From JADZGC01 sp964613485 (lineage in GTDB: Bacteria; Patescibacteriota; Saccharimonadia; CAILAD01; GCA-016700035): DNA of 36,086 nt. The DNA lies in NCBI GenBank assembly GCA_964613485.1, contig CAZTHB010000005.1, positions 1-36,086 on the forward strand, in the 5' to 3' direction. How positions within the stretch are numbered: the stretch's first letter is position 1; the number at the start of each line of letters is the position of its first letter. Positions 7,567-14,637 of the stretch are shown one piece after another. Both the position numbers and the translations under genes were made by a program. The notes below the pieces were generated by a model, which was not told where the DNA came from, ran no database searches, and saw only the letters and a list, made by a program, of their open reading frames with translations.

Positions 7567-8097
7567 ATGATTCGACTCAATCAACCAGCACCAGATTTTA
7601 CAGCAAATGCCTACCAAAAAGGACTTGCCGATCACTATAAACAAACCAGTCTTTCAGAATATAAGGAAAAGTGGCTTGTATTGTTCTTTTATCCACGTGA
7701 CTTCACCTTTGTATGCCCAACTGAAATCGAGGGCTTCCAGAAACACCTTGATGCCTTCAAAGAAGCAAACTGTGAGGTTGCAGCCGTTTCTACCGATACC
7801 ATCCAAAGCCATCGCGCTTGGTTTGAGCGTGACCTCAAAGATGTAGAATTCCCGATTCTCGAAGATCCATCTCACCGCATTTCACGCGCCTACGAAGTGC
7901 TCGATGAAGAAAACGGCCAGGCTGAGCGCGGGACATTCATCATCGACCCTGAAGGCAACATCCGTTACTTCGTTGTTTCAGACGGTAATGTCGGCCGTTC
8001 TGTAACCGAGACTCTGCGCGTAGTCAAGGCGCTTCAAACGGGTGGACTTTGCCCAATCGATTGGCAGCCAGGCGACAAGCAAGTCGAGAAAAAATAG
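7567..8097 (+). CDS. 2-Cys peroxiredoxin, AhpC/Prx1 type
   Basis: A 176-residue peroxiredoxin that removes peroxides. The peroxidatic cysteine is Cys50 in 'FYPRDFTFVCPTE', and the resolving cysteine is Cys162 in 'GGLCPIDW'; this arrangement is typical of the AhpC/Prx1 class, which works as a dimer or decamer. Conserved Thr47 and an Arg further on complete the active site. An AAAGGAGA ribosome binding site lies 7-8 bases before the ATG. It follows the superoxide dismutase by 31 bases, so superoxide made into peroxide by one enzyme can be removed by this one and Bcp. No AhpF-like reductase is in the window. Confidence 0.93.
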   Translation: MIRLNQPAPDFTANAYQKGLADHYKQTSLSEYKEKWLVLFFYPRDFTFVCPTEIEGFQKHLDAFKEANCEVAAVSTDTIQSHRAWFERDLKDVEFPILEDPSHRISRAYEVLDEENGQAERGTFIIDPEGNIRYFVVSDGNVGRSVTETLRVVKALQTGGLCPIDWQPGDKQVEKK

Positions 8098-8128
8098 GGT
8101 ACAATAGGCATAAGCAAGTTCATAGTAT

Positions 8129-8914
8129 ATGCCTCCTACTACACCACAATCCCCAAAGCAGTCTGGACAACCAGTCCCGCCGGCAAATCAGCCGGCCGGG
8201 CTGCCTACGGGATTCGGCGCAAATATAGGCAATCTCCAAAACCAGCAAAAGCTGCAAGATCAAGCCACTAAGAATGCAAATAGCAAAATTACCCTCATCC
8301 TGTTAGTTGTCGCCGTCATAGCGGCCGTCGGATTCGGCGCATTTGCGGCCTATCAATCAAGCCAGCTCACTAAGGCAAAGACGGCTAACAAGCTCCAGTA
8401 TGATTCAGGCTACACCGCCGGAAGTGACGAGCAAAAGAAAAAAGACGAAGAAGCCACGATTGCAGCTTCGCTAAGCGATACAAAGACCTATACCGCCAGC
8501 AAGGAACTTGGGGCATTCAGCTTCACGGTCCCGAAGAACTTTTCTATTTCAACAGCTCAGGGCTCAAATAAAGACAAGATCGTAATTTTAGCAAATCCAG
8601 ATCAAGTCGATACAAAGGCTGACTACATGGCCTTGCGCGTAACCTATCGCCAAGATGCTTTCGCTAAAGTACGTGAAGCCTACGACCAACTAGCCAAGCA
8701 AAAGCGCAATAACTTTAAGACTGGGGAAGAGATACAGGTCGATGGACGTAATGCTGTGCGATATACAGGGCAGATCGATAAGCGTGAGAAAGCTGGCACA
8801 ATCGTCATCATCGAGGTACGCGACTCCACACTCATTCTTCAGACTGACAACAATGATAATGCGACCCTTTTGAGTGCGTATAATGCCGCAGTTCAAAGTA
8901 CCCGGATCCCGTAA
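8129..8914 (+). CDS. Single-pass membrane protein of unknown function
   Basis: A 261-residue protein of unknown family. Residues 1-50 are rich in Pro, Gln and Asn and predicted cytoplasmic. A transmembrane helix covers about 53-75 and is followed by a Lys/Glu-rich helical stretch to about 110. The C-terminal domain (about 118-261) alternates strands and helices and includes 'GAFSFTVPKNFSIS' and a 'VDGRNAVRYTGQ' hairpin, reminiscent of extracytoplasmic lipoprotein-like domains such as PsbP, but this is weak. A TACAAT lies at 8100-8105, straddling the end of the ahpC gene, which could give it its own transcript with a 17-base leader lacking a Shine-Dalgarno sequence. Confidence 0.7.
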   Translation: MPPTTPQSPKQSGQPVPPANQPAGLPTGFGANIGNLQNQQKLQDQATKNANSKITLILLVVAVIAAVGFGAFAAYQSSQLTKAKTANKLQYDSGYTAGSDEQKKKDEEATIAASLSDTKTYTASKELGAFSFTVPKNFSISTAQGSNKDKIVILANPDQVDTKADYMALRVTYRQDAFAKVREAYDQLAKQKRNNFKTGEEIQVDGRNAVRYTGQIDKREKAGTIVIIEVRDSTLILQTDNNDNATLLSAYNAAVQSTRIP

Positions 8915-8982
8915 GCAAGTCCCAACCCCGCACATTCCTCTTAGGCTTGCACTAACATACCGGCCAGTCTAGCGTAGCTAGT

Positions 8983-9603
8983 ATGTCGACCCGTGAAGAC
9001 CCTGTTCTCTACCGAGAAGTAATTTTGCGCTACGCTGAAGCACTACTCGCAAGCAAACTCAGCGCATTACGAGCTGCCCAGAGGCTCGATGACAACACGA
9101 TATTTCGCGAAGCAGCAACCGATTTTACTCACTTCGCGCAACTGCATAGCCTCCTTGTGACCTTGCGCGAAAACACCCCCGATGCAGTGCGTCACAATTG
9201 TGCTCGCTTTTTTGCACATCTCAAGCAAAACACTGTTGTAATCCACCGTGTAAGACGGCCTCCTCAGGTTCACGGCGATGAAATCATGCAGTTGCAATCC
9301 ACCTACGAATTGCTATCACTTATACCAACGAGCCCAAGCGATGCGTATTTTCGGCTTCGCAATGACCGCTTCGCAATGACCCTTGAGTGGCGTCGTCATA
9401 TCCCACCGCACATCAATACACTTTTACTGACGCAGGATGCAGAGCGCACCCTTGTACATAATCTAGCCGAGGATTGGCTCGAAGCATATATTCGTTTGCG
9501 CGCACTTCGCGCCACTGGCATGCAGGTAGGCAGCAACCGACTGCAGTCCCGCCGCATAACGTTCACCTGGCCACGCGCTCGACAGCTCCAGATCGCATTA
9601 TAA
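8983..9603 (+). CDS. Protein of unknown function (206 aa), helical
   Basis: I do not recognise this 206-residue protein. It is predicted mostly alpha-helical, Arg- and Leu-rich, with no signal sequence and only one cysteine. The Arg-rich C-terminal segment could bind nucleic acid, but there is no known motif. A weak promoter, TTGCAC at 8947-8952 with 17 bases before TAGCGT at 8970-8975, would place +1 next to the ATG, again suggesting a leaderless start. Its codon use and base composition match its neighbours. It lies 39 bases upstream of the pseudo-receiver gene. Confidence 0.6.
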   Translation: MSTREDPVLYREVILRYAEALLASKLSALRAAQRLDDNTIFREAATDFTHFAQLHSLLVTLRENTPDAVRHNCARFFAHLKQNTVVIHRVRRPPQVHGDEIMQLQSTYELLSLIPTSPSDAYFRLRNDRFAMTLEWRRHIPPHINTLLLTQDAERTLVHNLAEDWLEAYIRLRALRATGMQVGSNRLQSRRITFTWPRARQLQIAL

Positions 9604-9626
9604 CCACTAATCACCCTGCCTTGAGC

Positions 9627-9635
9627 TGCTACAAT
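9627..9635 (+). promoter_or_regulatory. Extended -10 promoter, leaderless start
   Basis: TGC plus TACAAT (9630-9635) puts +1 exactly on the A of the ATG at 9642. No Shine-Dalgarno sequence is present; this defines the start of the receiver gene and excludes the longer in-frame reading from 9474. Confidence 0.65.
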
Positions 9636-9641
9636 AGGCAT

Positions 9642-10022
9642 ATGTTACAGATACTTCTCGTCGATGGAGATGCTAGTTTTAGACGTGTCTACGCTGCTGC
9701 CCTTAAACAGGCTGGCTTAGCGGTCGACCATGCAAGCAGCGCACAAGACGCTTTGTTACAGCTGAATGCAGGGACTTACCACGCAGTAGTCAGTGAAATC
9801 TTGCTACCCGGGAAAAATGGTATTCGACTTATCCAGGACATTCGCCTACAGCCTAAGCATCTCTCAATACCGATATTCATACTCACCACACTAGAAGCAG
9901 CCGACGTGGGCATCGCCGCTAGTCTAGCTCAATCACTCGGTGTGCGTGCGTACCTGGTGAAGCAGCAAACCAAGCCATCACAGCTCGCCGGAGCTATTCG
10001 AGCACTCTTGCCAGCGCCATGA
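9642..10022 (+). CDS. Stand-alone degenerate receiver-domain protein
   Basis: A 126-residue single receiver domain of the CheY fold, without an output domain. 'LLVDGD' at the first strand keeps Asp8 but has Gly9 where a second acidic residue normally helps bind magnesium. At the phosphoacceptor position, four residues before the Pro of 'SEILLPGKNG', there is Glu52 instead of Asp. The switch Thr ('FILTT', about 83) and Lys ('YLVKQ', about 108) are retained. Glu at that position mimics phosphorylation in some response regulators, so this may be constitutively active or phosphate-independent. The gene overlaps recO by ATGA, so the two are translationally coupled. Confidence 0.85.
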   Translation: MLQILLVDGDASFRRVYAAALKQAGLAVDHASSAQDALLQLNAGTYHAVVSEILLPGKNGIRLIQDIRLQPKHLSIPIFILTTLEAADVGIAASLAQSLGVRAYLVKQQTKPSQLAGAIRALLPAP

Positions 10023-10708
10023 ATCATTACCGCTCAACCACTGGCTTCGTGCTTAGTCGTCAAAACCTCGGTGAGTACGACCGAATTATCCGACTCTACA
10101 CCCATGATTTCGGCCGCATGGACGCAGTCGCAAAAGGCGTCCGCAAGCCGACCAGCAAACTAGCCAGTCGCATGGAGCCTTTTCACGAAGTAAGCTGGCG
10201 ATTCGTAGATGGCAAGGGGCTCGCAACTATCATAGGCGCAGAGATCATACAGGTCGCGCCTGAAATTTCTGATCTAGATACACTTTGGCGGGCACACGCC
10301 ATTCTCGAACTCACCGAACGAAGCTTCTCGGCCGAAACCACGAGTACGCAATGGTATGAGATGTTACGTACCGCACTTCCAGCGGCGCTCGGAGATCAAG
10401 GCGATATTGTCTGGCTGACAGCTCTCAGTCTCAGCCTCGACGAACTAGGACTAACGCCCGAGCTTCCGAATAGTGAGACTCAGCACAGCTTCAACCTTGT
10501 CCGTGGTCGCTTCGACGAACAGCAGGGCACACACAGCATTAGTCCGCGCATGCTCAAGCTCTGGCGCATAAGTCGTAAGCTGCCCCTCAATCAACTCCTA
10601 CAACTCCAAGATATTACCGAAGAAGCTCGGGCGCTCGCGGACCTACTCGAACAGTTTTGGCACTACCATACAGGCTTTAGTTTACGTAGTCGTCAACTCG
10701 CGAGCTAA
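10019..10708 (+). CDS. recO: DNA repair protein RecO
   Basis: RecO (229 residues) anneals single strands and helps load RecA in the RecF pathway. The N-terminal OB-fold shows the typical 'TTGFVLSRQNLGEYDRIIRLYT' pattern and 'GVRKPTSKLASRMEPF', the most conserved RecO stretch. The C-terminal helical region is present, but the four-cysteine zinc site found in many RecO proteins is missing: where 'CxxC' is expected the sequence reads 'ELPNSETQHSFN'. Loss of this zinc site is known in some lineages. Order recO then glycyl-tRNA synthetase is common in bacteria. Its start overlaps the stop of the receiver gene. Confidence 0.9.
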   Translation: MNHYRSTTGFVLSRQNLGEYDRIIRLYTHDFGRMDAVAKGVRKPTSKLASRMEPFHEVSWRFVDGKGLATIIGAEIIQVAPEISDLDTLWRAHAILELTERSFSAETTSTQWYEMLRTALPAALGDQGDIVWLTALSLSLDELGLTPELPNSETQHSFNLVRGRFDEQQGTHSISPRMLKLWRISRKLPLNQLLQLQDITEEARALADLLEQFWHYHTGFSLRSRQLAS

Positions 10709-10711
10709 GGT

Positions 10712-10739
10712 TTGAATACCTTCCTAAAAATGGTAAAAT
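10712..10739 (+). promoter_or_regulatory. Promoter of glyQS, near-leaderless
   Basis: TTGAAT at 10712-10717, a 16-base spacer, then TAAAAT at 10734-10739, itself preceded by TGG as an extended -10. +1 is predicted near 10746, two bases before the ATG at 10748. It begins directly after the recO stop. Confidence 0.7.
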
Positions 10740-10747
10740 CTACAGAT

Positions 10748-12133
10748 ATGAATAGTAAGAAATCAGACTCAGCTCCAAAGCCAACGCCTCGACTCAGCAT
10801 GGAAGAACTAACCAGCTTTGCTAAGCGACGAGGCTTTGTCTTCCAGGCAAGCGAAATATATGGTGGCATCGCTGGTTTTTGGGACCTTGGACCATACGGT
10901 GTTGAGCTTGCAAACAATATCAAGCAATCGTGGTGGCGACATTTCGTCAATCGAAATTATAACGTCGTCGGACTTGATTCAACTATCATCCAGCACGCAA
11001 AGCTCTGGGAGGCGAGCGGGCATGTCGACACATTTGTAGACCCGATGATTGACTGCAAATCATGCAAGCACCGTTTTCGAGCCGACCACGTTGCGGACGT
11101 GGACACCAATGATCTTGCCAAGCTAGCAGAAGCGCTACAAGACAAGACCTGCCCACATTGTGGCAAGCAAGGCACCTTCACCGAGCCACGACAATTCAAT
11201 ATGATGTTCAAGACCCATGTCGGACCAGTCGAGGATACTGGATCTACAACCTATCTCCGACCCGAAACTGCAGGGGGAATCTTCGCGCAATACGACACCG
11301 TACGCGAAACAAGCCGAGCTAAGCTGCCATTTGGTATTGCTCAAATAGGGAAGGCCTTCCGCAATGAAATTACTCCAGGTGACTTCATCTTCCGCCTGCG
11401 AGAACTCACGCAAATGGAGCTCGAAGTATTCGTCAAGCCAGATGAAGCCATCAAGTGGTACGATTTTTGGAAGCAATACTGCATGGAATGGGTGCAATCA
11501 ATCGGGTTGAAGCGGGACCACTTACGATTTCATGACCACGCCGATGATGAGCGCGCACATTATGCTGCTGCCAGCGTCGATATTCAATTCGAATATCCGT
11601 TTGGGTTCAAGGAGCTTTATGGCATAGCCAACCGTACCGATTACGACCTCACCGCCCATACTCGAGTCAGCGGCAAGGATCTCAGCTTTTTTGATGAAGA
11701 AACAAAGCAACGCTACGTTCCATACGTGATTGAGCCATCAGTTGGCGTAGAACGATTGCTCATGGCTGTCCTGCTCGATGCCTATGACCAAGAAGATGTA
11801 GCGGGAGAGACACGGGTTGTCCTGCGCTTCACGCCAGAAATTGCCCCCATCAAAGTCGCCGTCCTACCGCTCTCCAAGAAGCCTGAACTATCAGATCTTT
11901 CGCGAGACGTATTCAAGGAAATAGCCGGCGATTGGCGAGTCGAGTACGATGAAACTCAATCGATCGGTCGTCGCTACCGCCGTCAAGACGAAATAGGCAC
12001 TCCATATTGTGTAACGGTAGATTTTGATTCCCTAGAAGACAAGGCCGTAACAGTACGCGACAGAGACTCGATGCAACAAGAAAGAATCGCAATAGCCGAT
12101 CTCAAAAGCTATCTCACTGATAAGCTCGCCTAA
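10748..12133 (+). CDS. glyQS: Glycyl-tRNA synthetase, single-chain alpha2 type
   Basis: Class II synthetase (461 residues) that charges tRNA-Gly. It is the homodimeric type found in Gram-positives, archaea and eukaryotes, not the alpha/beta type of E. coli. Motif 1 lies near 'FWDLGPYGVELANNIKQSWW', motif 2 is 'FRNEITPGDFIFRLRELTQMELE'-like, and motif 3 is 'EPSVGVERLL'. Two CxxC pairs ('CKSCKHRF' and 'CPHCGKQ') form the zinc-binding insertion. The anticodon-binding domain occupies roughly the last 100 residues. The start at 10748 is favoured because the upstream in-frame Met codons lie within or before the promoter. Its stop is one base from the stop of the convergent membrane protein. Confidence 0.95.
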   Translation: MNSKKSDSAPKPTPRLSMEELTSFAKRRGFVFQASEIYGGIAGFWDLGPYGVELANNIKQSWWRHFVNRNYNVVGLDSTIIQHAKLWEASGHVDTFVDPMIDCKSCKHRFRADHVADVDTNDLAKLAEALQDKTCPHCGKQGTFTEPRQFNMMFKTHVGPVEDTGSTTYLRPETAGGIFAQYDTVRETSRAKLPFGIAQIGKAFRNEITPGDFIFRLRELTQMELEVFVKPDEAIKWYDFWKQYCMEWVQSIGLKRDHLRFHDHADDERAHYAAASVDIQFEYPFGFKELYGIANRTDYDLTAHTRVSGKDLSFFDEETKQRYVPYVIEPSVGVERLLMAVLLDAYDQEDVAGETRVVLRFTPEIAPIKVAVLPLSKKPELSDLSRDVFKEIAGDWRVEYDETQSIGRRYRRQDEIGTPYCVTVDFDSLEDKAVTVRDRDSMQQERIAIADLKSYLTDKLA

Positions 12134-12134
12134 T

Positions 12135-12647
12135 CTAAACCTTATATAGTACGCCGACAACGATACCAATCGCTGCAGCAACGCCACCAACTACGAGCAC
12201 GCGAATAGCCTGCTTCATAGCTGACTTGCGAGTTATTTTGCCGCGTACATACCCGAGCAAAAACAATCCGACGAGCGCCGCCAGAATCGATCCGGCAAGA
12301 GCGTAGGCTTGATCAAGAATCAGAATAGGGGCTAGAGGAACCATACCTGCAACAGCATAGGAGATCAGCATTATAAGACCACCAATCACGGGGTTTGCAC
12401 GATCGCGCCCCTGTGACATGTCTTTTTCGGCTTCTTCGCTCAAAAACTCTCCCGCAGCCATAGAGATGGCTTCTACAGCGATTGCAACCGCTCCCGCCAA
12501 GATAACTACATTACGATCAGCCGTACCCACCGATATACCCGCGATCAAACCAGTAGTAGAAACTAAACTGTCTTCAATACCAAAAAAGCTTGAGCGCACA
12601 TAGTGTGTATCAAGTCGATGGCGTAATTTGTGGGCTCTCTTTGCCAT
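12135..12647 (-). CDS. VIT1/CCC1-family membrane transporter, short form
   Basis: A 170-residue integral membrane protein resembling the VIT1/CCC1 iron and manganese transporter family. It contains 'GIEDSLVSTTGLIAGISVG' in the first helix, 'EAISMAAGEFLSEEAEKD' after the second, and three further hydrophobic helices, giving about five in all. It is shorter than typical members (about 230-250) because the cytosolic metal-binding helices between helices 2 and 3 are reduced. Transport of iron or manganese into or out of the cell is therefore family-based inference. ATG at 12647 is chosen over the TTG at 12659, since TATACT at 12664-12659 (minus strand) predicts +1 near 12652. Confidence 0.8.
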   Translation of the reverse strand: MAKRAHKLRHRLDTHYVRSSFFGIEDSLVSTTGLIAGISVGTADRNVVILAGAVAIAVEAISMAAGEFLSEEAEKDMSQGRDRANPVIGGLIMLISYAVAGMVPLAPILILDQAYALAGSILAALVGLFLLGYVRGKITRKSAMKQAIRVLVVGGVAAAIGIVVGVLYKV

Positions 12648-12658
12648 AAGTACTATCA

Positions 12659-12664
12659 AGTATA
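12659..12664 (-). promoter_or_regulatory. -10 element of the VIT-like gene
   Basis: Minus-strand TATACT with +1 predicted near 12652, five bases before the ATG, and no Shine-Dalgarno sequence. No clear -35 is seen. Confidence 0.45.
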
Positions 12665-12723
12665 CAACAAATACTTATCCACAAGATTTTTGGGTTAATT
12701 GACGACTTTTTATATGCAATATA

Positions 12724-12753
12724 TTGACGGTGGGTAGCAGTGGGTATTATACT
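12724..12753 (+). promoter_or_regulatory. Promoter of the dcw (mraZ) operon
   Basis: TTGACG at 12724-12729 with TATACT at 12748-12753 (18-base spacer) is the best pairing; TATTAT at 12745 is an alternative. The elements are interleaved with the first two GTGGGT boxes, so MraZ binding would directly compete with polymerase. Confidence 0.6.
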
Positions 12754-12776
12754 GTTGTTAGTGGGTAACTGTGGGT
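12730..12776 (+). promoter_or_regulatory. Four MraZ-binding boxes (GTGGGT direct repeats)
   Basis: GTGGGT occurs at 12730, 12740, 12761 and 12771, spaced 10, 21 and 10 bases, so all sit on nearly the same helix face. MraZ is known to bind GTGGG[N] repeats with about 10-bp period upstream of its own gene and repress the operon. Two boxes overlap the promoter and two lie around and beyond +1. Confidence 0.85.
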
Positions 12777-12819
12777 GAGCTACCACTTCATAACAGCAGT
12801 AAGGAGTAACGCTCAACCC

Positions 12820-13170
12820 ATGGACTACTTTGAAAGGAAATTAGACGACAAGAACCGACTGACGATTCCTAAAGAATTGCAGGCGGAATTTGGCGCTGAA
12901 GTAGTCATAACAAGAGGCTTTAAGCAGTACCTTCACCTCTATCCAAAAGCAATATGGGACGCCGAGATGGAATCAGCCCTGACTGGCAACATCCTCGACG
13001 AACACACCGCCGATCTGAACGTTCAGTTCCGTACCGGCAAAGTCACCGCTTCCCTCGATAAGAAACAGGGGAGAGTGACGCTCGAGCCCCATCATCTGGC
13101 CTACGCAGGTATTCAACGCGACATTGTCGCAGTACGAGCCGGCAAATACTTCCGCATTTCTGCAAAGTAA
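12820..13170 (+). CDS. mraZ: Transcriptional regulator MraZ
   Basis: MraZ (116 residues) is an AbrB-like DNA-binding protein that controls its own division and wall operon. The two half-domains are visible: 'KLDDKNRLTIPKEL' (about 6-19) and 'ASLDKKQGRVTLEPHHLAYAGI' around residue 75-95, each matching the 'DxKgRxxxP' family pattern. The usual length is about 140-150, so this form is short between and after the repeats. A Shine-Dalgarno AAGGAG is at 12801-12806, 13 bases before the ATG, which is a little far. The four GTGGGT boxes upstream fit autoregulation. A 375-base spacer separates it from rsmH. Confidence 0.93.
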   Translation: MDYFERKLDDKNRLTIPKELQAEFGAEVVITRGFKQYLHLYPKAIWDAEMESALTGNILDEHTADLNVQFRTGKVTASLDKKQGRVTLEPHHLAYAGIQRDIVAVRAGKYFRISAK

Positions 13171-13545
13171 CAGCATAGCTAGATGAGGGGACTGGAGTAA
13201 TATCCCGTCAAGCAACTTCAAAACAAAATACAAAAACAAAGTTAGCTATTTGGCAGTCAGTGGCGCCCGCGGGACCACGGCGTATCCAAATTGTGGTCTG
13301 TACATTGTATGTATATACAAACTCCACCTCACAAACTTTCAACTCTCTTTTCAGAAACTTTTTAGGTATTCTGAAAACAATTCAAGGAATCATTTTTGCT
13401 TACAAAGATGAGACCTTGCCACAAATCGTTCTCAAACTAGAGAACAAACCCACCTCACAACTGTTCTTTTCTAAAGAACCAAAAAACAAAAATACAAAAA
13501 ACAAATATAGACAACTGGCTGCTAAATAGGTAACCTTGACAAGAT
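13171..13545 (+). other. Long mraZ-rsmH spacer with hairpins and a direct repeat
   Basis: No credible gene is here; an 89-codon ORF at 13260-13529 lacks a ribosome binding site and has low-complexity A-rich content. Contents: hairpin TTTTCAGAA 13348-13356 with TTCTGAAAA 13369-13377; direct repeat CCACCTCACAA at 13324-13334 and 13450-13460; an alternating GTTCT/AGAAC series at 13428-13479 (separate entry). The last 60 bases are very A-rich. A possible extended -10, TGCTAAATA at 13520-13528, could supply a second promoter for rsmH. Confidence 0.6.
13428..13479 (+). promoter_or_regulatory. Attenuator-like set of mutually exclusive hairpins
   Basis: Four segments alternate: GTTCTC 13428-13433, GAGAAC 13440-13445, TGTTCT 13462-13467 and AAAGAAC 13473-13479. 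Segment 1 pairs with 2, segment 2 (AGAACA 13441-13446) pairs equally with 3, and GTTCTTT 13463-13469 pairs with 4 around a 3-base loop. This 1:2/3:4 versus 2:3 arrangement is that of a transcription attenuator. No T tract follows 3:4, so termination itself is not evident. Confidence 0.4.
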
Positions 13546-14460
13546 ATGGATAAACAACACATTCCGGTATTAATCGAAGACGTTGTCCGTCTCGCACAAC
13601 CGCAAGCAGGAGAGGTCTACATAGATCTCACCGCTGGGTTTGGCGGGCACGCGACCGCCATCCTTGATCGAATTGGAAATTCAGGTGAAGCCTGGCTCAT
13701 AGATCAGGACACCGAAGCCATCGGCTCACTAAAGAGGGAGTTTACTGGGCGTGAGAATGTACGTATTCGACACGATAACTTCGGGCTACTAACATGGAGT
13801 ACCTTACCGCCAGCCGATATCATTCTGCTTGACGCAGGAGTAAGCTCCAAGCAGCTCGATGATCCTAGCCGAGGCTTTTCTTTTAGATATGATGGACCCC
13901 TTGATATGCGCATGAATACTACTGCGAGGGTGAGCGCGTATCAGCTCGTGAACGAATTGCCAGAAGCCGAACTAGCAGACATTATCTATCGCTACGGAGA
14001 AGAGAGACAGAGTCGACGTATTGCAAAGGCAATTGTCACAGCTCGAACCAAGAAAAAGGTAAGCACAACCGCTAATCTTGTGGATATCATCCACACAGCT
14101 ATCGGCAACGGTGGTAAGATTAATTCAGCTACCAAGACGTTTCAGGCCCTTCGCATCGCCGTCAACGACGAATTGCAAGCACTTGAAACGGTCATACCCA
14201 AGGCAGCTCAGCACCTCAAGCCAGGTGGGCGACTGATCATTATCAGCTTCCATTCCCTCGAAGACCGGATCGTGAAGCAAACATTTCGCTCGCTCACACA
14301 CTCTGAAATCGACCCAATCACCGGTCATCCCACGAGCCAACCGTTGTTTACCCTGGTTACCAAGAAGCCGATAATGGCTTCCCCCGAAGAACTTGACATC
14401 AACCCACGAGCCAGAAGCGCCAAGCTTCGCGCCGTCGAAAAGCAAAAATTAACACAATAA
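13546..14460 (+). CDS. rsmH: 16S rRNA (cytosine-1402-N4)-methyltransferase RsmH (MraW)
   Basis: RsmH (304 residues) methylates N4 of C1402 in 16S rRNA, fine-tuning the P site. The N terminus 'HIPVLIEDVVRL' and the SAM loop 'YIDLTAGFGGHATAIL' (about 25-40) are characteristic. Further signatures are 'LLDAGVSSKQLDDPSRGFSF' with the following 'DGPLDMRM', and 'TKTFQALRIAVNDEL' and 'GGRLIIISFHSLEDRIVK' towards the C terminus. Length is normal for the family. No clear Shine-Dalgarno precedes the ATG. It follows mraZ in the canonical dcw order but after an unusually long spacer. Confidence 0.96.
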   Translation: MDKQHIPVLIEDVVRLAQPQAGEVYIDLTAGFGGHATAILDRIGNSGEAWLIDQDTEAIGSLKREFTGRENVRIRHDNFGLLTWSTLPPADIILLDAGVSSKQLDDPSRGFSFRYDGPLDMRMNTTARVSAYQLVNELPEAELADIIYRYGEERQSRRIAKAIVTARTKKKVSTTANLVDIIHTAIGNGGKINSATKTFQALRIAVNDELQALETVIPKAAQHLKPGGRLIIISFHSLEDRIVKQTFRSLTHSEIDPITGHPTSQPLFTLVTKKPIMASPEELDINPRARSAKLRAVEKQKLTQ

Positions 14461-14483
14461 AAAATACAAAAAGGAGACATCAC

Positions 14484-14549
14484 ATGTCAGTACGAGTACG
14501 CAACCTTAACCCACGCACTATCAAACTTTCAGTTCGCGTTGTTAAGTAA
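14484..14549 (+). CDS. 21-residue basic microprotein between rsmH and ftsL
   Basis: A 22-codon ORF including stop. AAGGAG at 14471-14476 lies 7 bases before the ATG, one of the best ribosome binding sites in the window and better than that of rsmH. The product carries six basic residues and no acidic one, with two similar halves around an 'NPRT' centre ('SVRVRN' and 'SVRVVK'). It starts 24 bases after the rsmH stop and is followed by a 6-bp hairpin at 14570-14588. No function is known to me. It could be a real microprotein or a translated leader that controls ftsL. Confidence 0.55.
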   Translation: MSVRVRNLNPRTIKLSVRVVK

Positions 14550-14569
14550 ATTCAATATCTTTGTAGCCC

Positions 14570-14588
14570 GGTAGAGCTCAAATCTACC
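14570..14588 (+). promoter_or_regulatory. Short hairpin upstream of ftsL
   Basis: GGTAGA 14570-14575 pairs with TCTACC 14583-14588 around a 7-base loop, between the 21-residue ORF and the ftsL-like gene. No T run follows, so it is more likely a processing or translational element than a terminator. The rest of this spacer is A-rich and unstructured. Confidence 0.4.
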
Positions 14589-14637
14589 CAAAAACAAACA
14601 CAAACAATTCAAATATCAAAACAGAGGACCAAAGCGT

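Noticed and set aside
12675..12683. TTATCCACA, a perfect DnaA-box 9-mer, near the mraZ promoter
   Set aside because: A single copy is expected by chance in a window of this size; no cluster, AT-rich unwinding region or dnaA/dnaN neighbours to suggest an origin.
13260..13529. 89-codon ORF in the mraZ-rsmH spacer
   Set aside because: No ribosome binding site, low-complexity Lys/Asn/Gln end arising from A-rich DNA, and it covers palindromic structures better explained as RNA elements.
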